Assembly: GCA_017999135.1 (NCBI GenBank)
Contig: JAGOBT010000223.1
Coordinates: 1-5,907, forward strand
Direction of reading: 5' to 3'
DNA: 5,907 nucleotides
Source of the DNA: Burkholderiaceae bacterium
GTDB lineage: Bacteria; Pseudomonadota; Gammaproteobacteria; Burkholderiales; Burkholderiaceae_C
Part shown: piece after piece, positions 1 through 5,293 of the stretch
Numbering within the stretch: the stretch's first letter is position 1
How the letters are laid out: the number at the start of each line of letters is the position of its first letter
The notes under the pieces: generated by a model
The model's input: only the letters and a program-made list of their open reading frames with translations
Told to the model about the DNA's origin: nothing
Databases searched by the model: none
Translations under genes and position numbers: made by a program

Positions 1-977
1 AGGGCGTCGATGTCGGTGCCCTCGGGCACGGTGATGCAGGTGACCGACACCGACCGGCTTTCAGGCACCTGGGCGAAGAAGCCCAGCGCGCCGGCTTCGG
101 CCCAGCCTGCCACGGCGGCCTGCACGGCACCGGCCAGGCGGTGGTGGCGCGCCAGCACCTCGTCTTCGCCCTCGCGGTCGATCAGCTCGAAGGCAGCAGC
201 CAGGCCGGCCAGCAGGGTCTGCGGCGGCGTGCCACAGAACTTGCGGTAGCTCAGCGGGCTGCGGCGCAGCCGCCAGTCCCAGTAGAAGCGCGGCGCCGGG
301 TTGCGCTCGGCCACTGCCAGGGCCTGCGCATCGGCCGCCAGCCAGCCGATGCCCGGTGGCGTCATCAGGCCCTTCTGGCTGGCACCCAGCACCACGTTGG
401 CGCCCAGTTCGGCCATCGCCACCCGGGTGCAGCCGGCCGAGGCCACCGCATCCACCACCAGCAGCGCCGGGTGGCCGGTGGCGTCGATGGCCCGGCGCAG
501 CGCGGCCATGTCGCTGGTGATGCCGCTGGCGGTGTCGGTGTGCACCGCGAACACCGCCACGATCTGGTGCTGCGGGTCGTCGCGCAGGGCCTGGGCCACG
601 TCGGCCGCGTCGATCGGCCAGCCGGGGCGCCAGGGCGTGCGCACCACGCGCCGGCCCAGGGCTTCGGTCTGCACCGCCCAGCTCTCGCTGAAGTGGCCGG
701 TGCCGGGGATCAGCACCGCCGCGCCGGGGGGCAGCAGGTTCTCCACCGCCACCTCCCAGGCGCCGTGGCCGTTGGTGGCGTAGAAGAACACCTCGGCCTC
801 GGGCGCGTGCAGCAGGCGGCGCAGGCCGGCTTCACAGGCGGCGATGGTGGCGTCCAGCCGGGGGTCGCCCATGTCCATCGGCTGGCGGGACATGGCGTGC
901 AGCACCTCGTCGGGCACCGGGGACGGGCCGGGCGACTGCAGGAAGCGGCGGCCGGGAATGCGGGTGGATGCAGGCAT
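1..977 (-). CDS. Class V PLP-dependent aminotransferase, alanine/serine-glyoxylate type (3' end cut by window edge)
   Basis: This is a cytoplasmic fold-type I PLP enzyme that probably moves an amino group from an amino acid to an alpha-keto acid such as glyoxylate or pyruvate. It is open through the left edge, giving 325 complete codons; the family usually has about 380-400 residues, so roughly 60-75 C-terminal residues are missing. The N-terminus carries the family motif LQSPGPSPVPDEVL (about residues 13-26). The stretch VVDAVASAG supplies the aspartate (D176) that pairs with the PLP ring nitrogen. GASQKGLMTPPG holds the Schiff-base lysine K202, 26 residues after D176, the same spacing as D183-K209 in human AGXT. 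FCGTPPQTLLAGL follows as the usual active-site segment. The ATG at 977 is the only good start; no clear Shine-Dalgarno precedes it. It lies 58 bases downstream of the hisM-like gene on the same strand, so it may be co-transcribed and act on the imported amino acid (inference). Family is secure; the substrate pair is not determined. Confidence 0.9.
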   Translation of the reverse strand, partial: MPASTRIPGRRFLQSPGPSPVPDEVLHAMSRQPMDMGDPRLDATIAACEAGLRRLLHAPEAEVFFYATNGHGAWEVAVENLLPPGAAVLIPGTGHFSESWAVQTEALGRRVVRTPWRPGWPIDAADVAQALRDDPQHQIVAVFAVHTDTASGITSDMAALRRAIDATGHPALLVVDAVASAGCTRVAMAELGANVVLGASQKGLMTPPGIGWLAADAQALAVAERNPAPRFYWDWRLRRSPLSYRKFCGTPPQTLLAGLAAAFELIDREGEDEVLARHHRLAGAVQAAVAGWAEAGALGFFAQVPESRSVSVTCITVPEGTDIDA

Positions 978-1035
978 GGGGAGTTGGGCGGGCAGGGGGA
1001 GCGCTGATGCTAAGCGCAGCCCCCGGCACCGGCTG

Positions 1036-1725
1036 TCACCCGCGCGGGGCGAACGGCCGCAGCCAGCGCCGCTCGGCCAGCTGGAAGCCGCCCACCAGCA
1101 CCAGGGTGATGGCCAGGTAGCACAGCGCCGCAGTGATGAAGGCCTCGAACGGCAGGTAGTGGATGGAATTGACCTCGCGCGCCACGCCGGTCAGGTCGTG
1201 CAGTGTCACCACGCTGGCCAGGGCGGTGCCGTGCAGCATCAGCACCACCTCGTTGCTGTAGGCCGGCAGGCTGCGCCGCATGGCCGACGGCAGCACGATG
1301 CGGCGGAATGTCATCCACCGGCCCATGCCCAGCGCGCGGGCGGCCTCCACCTCGCCGGCCGGCACCGCCTGGATGGCGCCGTGCAGGATTTCGGTGGTGT
1401 AGGCACAGGTGTTGATGGCGAACGCCGCCACCGCGCAGAACCAGGCCGACTTGAGCCACGGCCACAGCAGGCTGTCGCGCACCGCGTCGAACTGCGCCAG
1501 GCCGTAGTACAGCAGGAACAGCTGCACCAGCAGCGGCGTGCCGCGGATCACGTAGGTGAACAGCCACACCGGCCGCCAGGCCCAGGCCGACGGCAGGCTG
1601 CGCAGCACCGCCAGCGGCAGCGCCAGCGCCCCGCCGATGGCCAGCGCCAGCAGCAGCAACTGCAGCGTGGTGGCCGCCCCCGCGGCATACAGCGGCAGGC
1701 TGTCCCACATCACCTGCAGGTTCAC
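1036..1725 (-). CDS. hisM: Amino-acid ABC transporter permease, HisM-like
   Basis: This inner-membrane permease of 229 residues is one half of the channel of a polar amino-acid uptake ABC transporter, pairing with the HisQ-like protein encoded just upstream. As remembered, it aligns well with E. coli HisM (238 aa) over most of its length: WLFTYVIRGTPLLVQL (54-69), NTCAYTTEILHGAI (105-118), LPAYSNEVVLML (153-164) and a C-terminal AERRWLRP. The cytoplasmic EAA loop that contacts the ATPase is complete: EAARALG (127-133), then I143 and LP (145-146). Several hydrophobic segments fit the usual five-helix HisM/HisQ topology. I chose the GTG at 1725 because it overlaps the upstream stop as GTGA and has AGAAAGG 7 bases before it. 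An internal ATG at 1710 would give a protein five residues shorter. The reading frame stays open further upstream, but that part lies inside hisQ and is a shadow. The substrate (histidine, lysine, arginine, ornithine or a derivative) cannot be fixed from the permease. Confidence 0.94.
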   Translation of the reverse strand: MNLQVMWDSLPLYAAGAATTLQLLLLALAIGGALALPLAVLRSLPSAWAWRPVWLFTYVIRGTPLLVQLFLLYYGLAQFDAVRDSLLWPWLKSAWFCAVAAFAINTCAYTTEILHGAIQAVPAGEVEAARALGMGRWMTFRRIVLPSAMRRSLPAYSNEVVLMLHGTALASVVTLHDLTGVAREVNSIHYLPFEAFITAALCYLAITLVLVGGFQLAERRWLRPFAPRG

Positions 1726-2408
1726 AGTGCGGCCTTTCTGGTGCCGATGGCCAGCCGCCGCCCCAGCCGGGCAAAGCCCAGCTCCGACAGCGTGGTGAAG
1801 GCCAGGTACAGCAGCGCCGCCGCGCCGTAGAACAGAAAGGGCTCGCGCGTGCTGCCGGCGGCCTGGGCGGCGCGGTTCATCAGGTCCGACAGGCCGATCA
1901 CCGAGACGATGGCGGTGGCCTTGATCATCACCAGCCAGTTGTTGCTGAGCCCCGGCAGCGCATGGCGCAGCATCTGCGGCCCGACGATGCGCCACAGCAC
2001 CTGCCAGGGCGTGAAGCCGCAGGCCACGGCCGCCTCCTTCTGGCCGGCCGGCACCGCCAGGAAGGCGCCGCGCAGCACCTCGGTGAAGTAGGCACCGAAG
2101 ATGAAGCCGATGGTCAGGATGCCGGCGGCCCAGGGGTCGACGTCGATGTAGGCCCAGCCCAGCCGCTCACCCAGGCCGTTGACGGCCATCTGCCCGCCGT
2201 AGAACACCAGCAGCATCAGCACCAGATCAGGCACGGCGCGGATCACCGTGGTGTAGGCCTGCGCCACGCCCCGGGCCAGCCGCCAGCCCGACAGCTTGGC
2301 CACCGCCCCGGCCAGCCCCAGCACCAGCGCGATGCCCAGCGACAGCACCGCCACCGACAGGGTCAGCGCCGCGCCTTCCAGCAGGCTGAGCGCGTAGCCA
2401 TGCAGCAT
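1722..2408 (-). CDS. hisQ: Amino-acid ABC transporter permease, HisQ-like
   Basis: This inner-membrane permease of 228 residues, the same length as E. coli HisQ, forms the transmembrane channel with the HisM-like protein. Diagnostic HisQ-like stretches include an MLHGYALSLLEGA start, AYTTVIRAVPDLVLMLLVFY (51-70), IDVDPWAAGILTIGFIFGAY (88-107), LPGLSNNW (151-158) and a C-terminus ending IGTRKAAL, all close to remembered HisQ. The EAA loop reads EAAVACG (125-131), then I141 and P144; the residue before the proline is Gly where Leu is usual (IVGP). Hydrophobic helices alternate with short loops across the whole protein. The ATG at 2408 lies 11 bases after the binding-protein stop and has no clear Shine-Dalgarno, so it probably depends on re-initiation or coupling. 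The gene end overlaps the hisM-like start by four bases. The J-Q-M order matches the enterobacterial histidine transport operon, but hisP is not seen in this window. Family assignment is very secure; the exact substrate is not. Confidence 0.95.
   Translation of the reverse strand: MLHGYALSLLEGAALTLSVAVLSLGIALVLGLAGAVAKLSGWRLARGVAQAYTTVIRAVPDLVLMLLVFYGGQMAVNGLGERLGWAYIDVDPWAAGILTIGFIFGAYFTEVLRGAFLAVPAGQKEAAVACGFTPWQVLWRIVGPQMLRHALPGLSNNWLVMIKATAIVSVIGLSDLMNRAAQAAGSTREPFLFYGAAALLYLAFTTLSELGFARLGRRLAIGTRKAAL
1733..1739 (-). promoter_or_regulatory. Shine-Dalgarno site supporting the GTG start of the hisM-like gene
   Basis: On the minus strand AGAAAGG ends 7 bases before the GTG at 1725. It lies inside the last codons of the hisQ-like gene. 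Together with the GTGA stop/start overlap it favours GTG over the internal ATG at 1710, and suggests translational coupling of the two permeases. Confidence 0.55.
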
Positions 2409-2419
2409 GGAGCGGCGGC

Positions 2420-3205
2420 CTACTTGCCGTAGACGTCGAAGTCGAAGTATCTGTCGTTGATCTTCTTGTACACGCCGTTGGCCCGGATGGCGGCGATGGC
2501 GGCGTTGAACTTCGCCTGCAGCGCGGTGTCGGCCTTGCGCACCGCAATGCCCGAGCCGGTGCCGAAGAACTTGGGGTCGTCGTAGCTGGGGCCGAAGAAG
2601 GCGAAGCCCTTGCCCTGCGGCTTCTTCAGGAAGCCGCCGTCGACCGCCAGGGTGTCGGAGAACACCGCGTCCACCCGGCCGGCGGCGAGATCCAGGTAGA
2701 CCTCGTCGGCCTTGGCGTAACGCACGATCTCGCTGCCGGTGAAGGTGGCGGTGACGAAGCGGTCTTGAATCGTGCTGCGCTGCACGCCGATGCGCTTGCC
2801 CTTCAGGCCGGCGGCGCTGGCTTCGAGCTTGGCATCGGCCTTGGCCACCAGGCGGCTGGGGGTGTTGTAGTACTTGGCGGTGAAGTTGACGACCTTCAGC
2901 CGCTCTTCGGTGATGGCCATCGACGCGACGATGGCGTCGAACTTGCGCGACTGCAGCGCCGGGATGATGCCGTCCCACTCCTGCTGCACCAGGGTGCATT
3001 CGGCCTTCATCTCGGCGCACAGGGCCAGGGCGATGTCGATGTCGAAGCCCTTGAGCTTGCCGTCGGGGCCCACCTCGCTGAAGGGCGGGTAGGCGCCCTC
3101 GACGCCGATGCGGATCTTCTTCCAGTTTGGCGCCTGGGCCTGGGCGGTGACCGTGGCCAGGGCCAGGGCGATGGGCATGGCCAGGGCGATGAGACGGCGT
3201 TGCAT
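2420..3205 (-). CDS. Periplasmic amino-acid-binding protein of an ABC transporter, HisJ/ArgT (SBP family 3)
   Basis: This 261-residue solute-binding protein captures an amino acid in the periplasm and delivers it to the HisQM-like permease. Residues 1-25 form a Sec signal peptide (MQRR, hydrophobic core, AQAQA; cleavage after A23 or A25). The mature part has the family-3 landmarks: IRIGVEGAYPPFSE (31-44), GFDIDIALALCAEM (53-66), ASMAITEERL (94-103), LKGKRIGVQ (134-142), GRVDAVFSD (176-184) and a C-terminal YFDFDVYG identical to the end of E. coli HisJ (260 aa). C63 and C70 match the HisJ disulfide pair. By alignment from memory to HisJ/LAO, the key ligand residues Y39 (Y14), S95 (S70), R102 (R77), Q147 (Q122) and D184 (D161) are kept. 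E36, A97 and I146 replace D11, S72 and T121, so specificity may differ from histidine or LAO. R102 and D184 point to an alpha-amino-acid ligand. I chose ATG 3205 because it yields a clean signal peptide and has GGAG 10 bases upstream; a TTG at 3232 would only add nine poorly suited residues. Confidence 0.93.
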   Translation of the reverse strand: MQRRLIALAMPIALALATVTAQAQAPNWKKIRIGVEGAYPPFSEVGPDGKLKGFDIDIALALCAEMKAECTLVQQEWDGIIPALQSRKFDAIVASMAITEERLKVVNFTAKYYNTPSRLVAKADAKLEASAAGLKGKRIGVQRSTIQDRFVTATFTGSEIVRYAKADEVYLDLAAGRVDAVFSDTLAVDGGFLKKPQGKGFAFFGPSYDDPKFFGTGSGIAVRKADTALQAKFNAAIAAIRANGVYKKINDRYFDFDVYGK

Positions 3206-3215
3206 GGGGATCGTG

Positions 3216-3219
3216 CTCC
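3216..3219 (-). promoter_or_regulatory. Likely Shine-Dalgarno of the binding-protein gene
   Basis: GGAG on the minus strand lies 10 bases before ATG 3205, slightly long but usable. It favours this ATG over the TTG at 3232, which lies upstream of the site. Confidence 0.4.
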
Positions 3220-3246
3220 GTTTGGCGGACAAGCCGCAAGGGTAAC

Positions 3247-3262
3247 GCGCCGGGGCCGGCGC
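3247..3262 (-). other. GC-rich intercistronic stem-loop, possible attenuator or RNA-stability element
   Basis: A perfect inverted repeat GCGCCGG-2 nt-CCGGCGC begins immediately after the TAG stop (3265-3263) of the unknown gene and ends 41 bases before the binding-protein ATG. As RNA it would fold as a strong 6-bp stem with a 4-base loop. No T-run follows on the minus strand (next bases GTTACCC), so it is not a classical intrinsic terminator. It could separate expression of the unknown gene from the transporter genes, protect a transcript 3' end, or be a by-product of high GC content. Confidence 0.4.
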
Positions 3263-3862
3263 CTATCCGGCAAACGCCGGCCAGCGCGGGTCCAGGCACA
3301 GCGACAGGGCGGGCGGCAGCCCCGGCACCTGCTGCCGCAGCCAGCGGCGGATGAACACCGGCGCATGCCAGGGGCCGGTGTCACCGCTCCACACGCCTTC
3401 GCCCAGCACCTGCCACTGCGTGCCCACCCGGCGCAGCGGCACGATGGCCGGGTCCAGCGGGGCGCTGCCTGGCGCGCTGCCCGGCCTGTCCCACACCACC
3501 TCGGCCAGCAGCCAGTCGCCAGGGGCGGCCAGCAGCAGTTGCAGCAGGCGCGCCCCGTGCGATGCCGGCGGGCTGTGCGCGGCCAGCGCGTGCTGCGCCT
3601 GTTGCCAGGCGGGTGATCCGGCCGCCGGCCGCTGCACCGCGCTGCAATCACGCTGCAGGCGCTGCCAGCCGGCCCGCAGCATGCCCAGCGCGTCCACCGG
3701 GCGGCCGGCCAGGTCGAACAGCAGACCCTGGTCTTGCGCGCGCGGCTGCAGCAGGGACGCGGCCAGCAGCAGCGGCGCCGCCGCCGCCAGCAGCCACAGC
3801 GCTCGGCGGCGGGGGCGCGGACGCAGTCGGGCTCGGGCAGGCAATGGGCGCGTGGGCAACAT
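3263..3862 (-). CDS. Hypothetical membrane-anchored or exported protein, function unknown
   Basis: I do not recognise this 199-residue protein. Its N-terminus is arginine-rich (RARLRPRPRRRALW, about residues 10-23), followed by an uninterrupted hydrophobic segment (LLAAAAPLLLAASLL, about 24-38). This fits a single membrane anchor or uncleaved signal with the rest in the periplasm. The remainder has a helical-looking, glutamine/alanine-rich part containing one cysteine (LQRDCSAVQ), then a more mixed part with conserved-looking tryptophans (GDWLLAEVVWDRPG, TQWQVLGEGVWSGDTGPW, FIRRWLRQQVPGLP) and a second cysteine near the C-terminus (LSLCLDPRW). Coding is supported by strong G/C at third codon positions. 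ATG 3862 was chosen because it places the basic/hydrophobic segment at the N-terminus; no Shine-Dalgarno is visible, and upstream in-frame sequence runs antisense through the kinase gene. It is 57 bases upstream of the binding-protein gene on the same strand, so a transporter link is possible but unproven. Confidence 0.68.
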   Translation of the reverse strand: MLPTRPLPARARLRPRPRRRALWLLAAAAPLLLAASLLQPRAQDQGLLFDLAGRPVDALGMLRAGWQRLQRDCSAVQRPAAGSPAWQQAQHALAAHSPPASHGARLLQLLLAAPGDWLLAEVVWDRPGSAPGSAPLDPAIVPLRRVGTQWQVLGEGVWSGDTGPWHAPVFIRRWLRQQVPGLPPALSLCLDPRWPAFAG

Positions 3863-4048
3863 GGCGGTGCAGACTACCAGCGGCCCACCGGCCGCCGCCG
3901 GCTGGGGGGCATGCCGATGCGCACTGGGGTGCGCTGGGGCGCACTGGGGCGCACTGGTGCGGTGCGTGGCGCCCGCCTGGTGCGTGCGCCAAGGTCTGCA
4001 GCACCAGGATTGACCGCGGGTGCGGCATGGCGCTTGCTGTCGCGGTGC
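3863..4048. promoter_or_regulatory. Divergent intergenic region between the unknown-gene/transporter cluster and the two-component system
   Basis: These 186 bases separate the start codons of two divergent genes and must hold their promoters, if both starts are right. The region contains the tandem 10-bp repeats at 3921-3960 and a further direct repeat of CTGGTGCG (3954-3961 and 3977-3984). GGCGCAC (3938-3944 and 3948-3954) can pair with GTGCGCC (3984-3990). No strong sigma-70 promoter is apparent. A TTGACC at 4010-4015 resembles a -35 box, but a matching -10 hexamer 17 bases on is poor (CTTGCT). Confidence 0.6.
3921..3960. repeat. Four tandem copies of a 10-bp direct repeat (consensus GCACTGGGGC)
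   Basis: Copies are GCACTGGGGT, GCGCTGGGGC, GCACTGGGGC and GCACTGGTGC, each with at most one change from the consensus. The period of 10 is close to one helical turn and is not a multiple of three, which argues against a coding origin. The array lies 58 bases from the start codon of the unknown gene and 88 bases from that of the kinase. It may be a cluster of protein-binding sites on one DNA face or a slippage-prone minisatellite; the sequence alone does not decide. Confidence 0.85.
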
Positions 4049-5293
4049 ATGACCCTGGTTTCTGCACCAACACTGGCCGTCGCCGGCGCCGGCCAGGTGG
4101 CCGATGTGTGGCGTGAGCGGCTGAGCCTGCTGCTCGAATCCACCGGCGAGGGCATCTTCGGCATCGACATGGCCGGCTGCTGCGTGTTTGTCAACCGCAG
4201 CGCGGCGCAGATGCTGGGCTGGCCGGCCGATTCGATCATCGGCCGCAACATGCATGAGCTGATCCACCACACCCATGCCGACGGCCGCCACTACCCGGAG
4301 TGCGACTGCCCGATCTTCAAGGCCTTCCGCCAGGGCCTGCCCTGCCGCATCGACGACGAGGTGTTCTGGCGCGCCGATGGCAGCGCCTTCGACGCCGAGT
4401 ACACCAGCCACCCGATCGTGGAGCACGGCGTGGTGCAGGGCGCGGTGGTGACGCTGGTCGACATCACCCAGCGCCGCGAGGCGCAAGCCCTGCTGCGCCG
4501 CACCAACGAGCTGCTGGAAAGCCGCGTGGCCGAGCGCACCGCCGAGCTGCAGGCCAGCGCCGCGCGGCTGCGCGAGCTGGCCAACCACGGCGAGACGGTG
4601 CGCGAGCAGGAGCGCACCCGCATCGCCCGCGAGATCCACGACGAGCTGGGGTCACTGCTGGTGGCGCTGAAGATGGATGTGCACTGGCTGGCCAAACGGC
4701 TGGACGACCGGCCGCCGCTGCAGTGCAAGTGCCACAGCATGGGCCGGCTGATCGACAGCGCGGTGGACAACCTGGGCCGCATCATCACCGACCTGCGGCC
4801 CAGCATCCTGGACCACCAGGGCCTGTGGGCGGCGCTGGAATGGCAGGCGCAGGAGTTCTTCGCCCACAGCGCCGATGTGTCGGCCGAGGGCCAGGCCGGG
4901 CTGCAGGCCGACCTGCAGATCACCGTGGCCGCCGGCGTGCCGCCGCCCGAGGGCGGCCAGGCCATTGCCATCTTCCGCATCTTCCAGGAGATGCTGAGCA
5001 ACGTGGCCCGGCATGCCCGCGCCCGCCATGTGCAGGTGCGGCTGTGGGTGGACGACCCGCCCGACCCGGTGCTGTACCTGAGCGTGCGCGACGACGGCGT
5101 TGGCGCGCCGCCGCAGGCGCTGGCCGATGCACGCAGCTACGGCGTGCTGGGCATGCGCGAGCGGGCCGGCCACTTTGGCGGGCAGTTGCACATCGACAGC
5201 GCGCCCGGCCAGGGAACGCGGGTGCGGCTGGTGATGCCGCTGCATCTGCCGAACAACCCGCCGGGCGCAACGGCAGCGGGGGCGGCGCCATGA
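4049..5293 (+). CDS. PAS-domain sensor histidine kinase, HisKA_3 (NarX/UhpB/DegS-like) class
   Basis: This 414-residue kinase autophosphorylates on a histidine and passes the phosphate to the response regulator encoded next to it. There is no signal peptide or transmembrane helix, so it is a soluble cytoplasmic sensor. Residues about 20-140 form a PAS domain (GEGIFGIDMAG, FVNRSAAQMLGW, then GAVVTLVDITQRREA). A coiled-coil linker (about 141-180) leads to the HisKA_3 dimerisation domain, with phospho-acceptor H197 in REIHDELGSLL. The HATPase domain has the N box QEMLSNVARHA (N318), the G1 box DDGVGAP (348-354) and the G2 box GVLGMRERAG (365-374). Cysteines cluster as C44-C45, C85-x-C87 and C99 in the PAS domain and C226-x-C228 in the dimerisation domain. 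I chose ATG 4049 because it starts just before the PAS domain; it has no obvious Shine-Dalgarno, and a TTG further upstream (4010) is an alternative. The stop overlaps the regulator start as ATGA. The signal is unknown; by family it could be redox, oxygen or a small ligand. Confidence 0.92.
   Translation: MTLVSAPTLAVAGAGQVADVWRERLSLLLESTGEGIFGIDMAGCCVFVNRSAAQMLGWPADSIIGRNMHELIHHTHADGRHYPECDCPIFKAFRQGLPCRIDDEVFWRADGSAFDAEYTSHPIVEHGVVQGAVVTLVDITQRREAQALLRRTNELLESRVAERTAELQASAARLRELANHGETVREQERTRIAREIHDELGSLLVALKMDVHWLAKRLDDRPPLQCKCHSMGRLIDSAVDNLGRIITDLRPSILDHQGLWAALEWQAQEFFAHSADVSAEGQAGLQADLQITVAAGVPPPEGGQAIAIFRIFQEMLSNVARHARARHVQVRLWVDDPPDPVLYLSVRDDGVGAPPQALADARSYGVLGMRERAGHFGGQLHIDSAPGQGTRVRLVMPLHLPNNPPGATAAGAAP

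Noticed and set aside
141..1007. Long open frame on the plus strand opposite the aminotransferase
   Set aside because: It is a high-GC shadow. Its product is a low-complexity Gly/His/Arg/Gln-rich string with no family motifs, whereas the minus strand encodes a clear PLP enzyme with K202 and D176.
978..1035. Possible terminator between the hisM-like gene and the aminotransferase (GCGCT-7 nt-AGCGC)
   Set aside because: The stem is only 5 bp with no T-run, too weak to call in DNA of this GC content.
844..1830. 328-codon plus-strand frame across the permease gene and the operon gap
   Set aside because: Its product is Gln/His/Arg-rich without domains and runs antisense to the HisM-like gene; the minus strand has the complete EAA motif.
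3161..3191. 13-bp direct repeat GGCCAGGGCGATG (3161-3173 and 3179-3191)
   Set aside because: It lies inside the signal-peptide codons and reflects repeated Ile-Ala-Leu-Ala residues with biased codon use; there is no need for a regulatory explanation.
2765..3616. 283-codon plus-strand frame opposite the binding protein
   Set aside because: Antisense to an unmistakable HisJ-like gene; composition is typical of shadow frames in GC-rich DNA.
3734..4048. Upstream extension of the kinase frame giving 519 residues
   Set aside because: The added part is Arg/Gln-rich and without domains, overlaps the divergent gene, and crosses the tandem repeats whose 10-base period does not fit a reading frame.
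3863..4639. Upstream extension of the unknown minus-strand gene to a 458-residue protein
   Set aside because: The extension is antisense to the kinase PAS and dimerisation domains and passes through the 10-bp repeats. A natural N-terminus (basic then hydrophobic) begins at ATG 3862.
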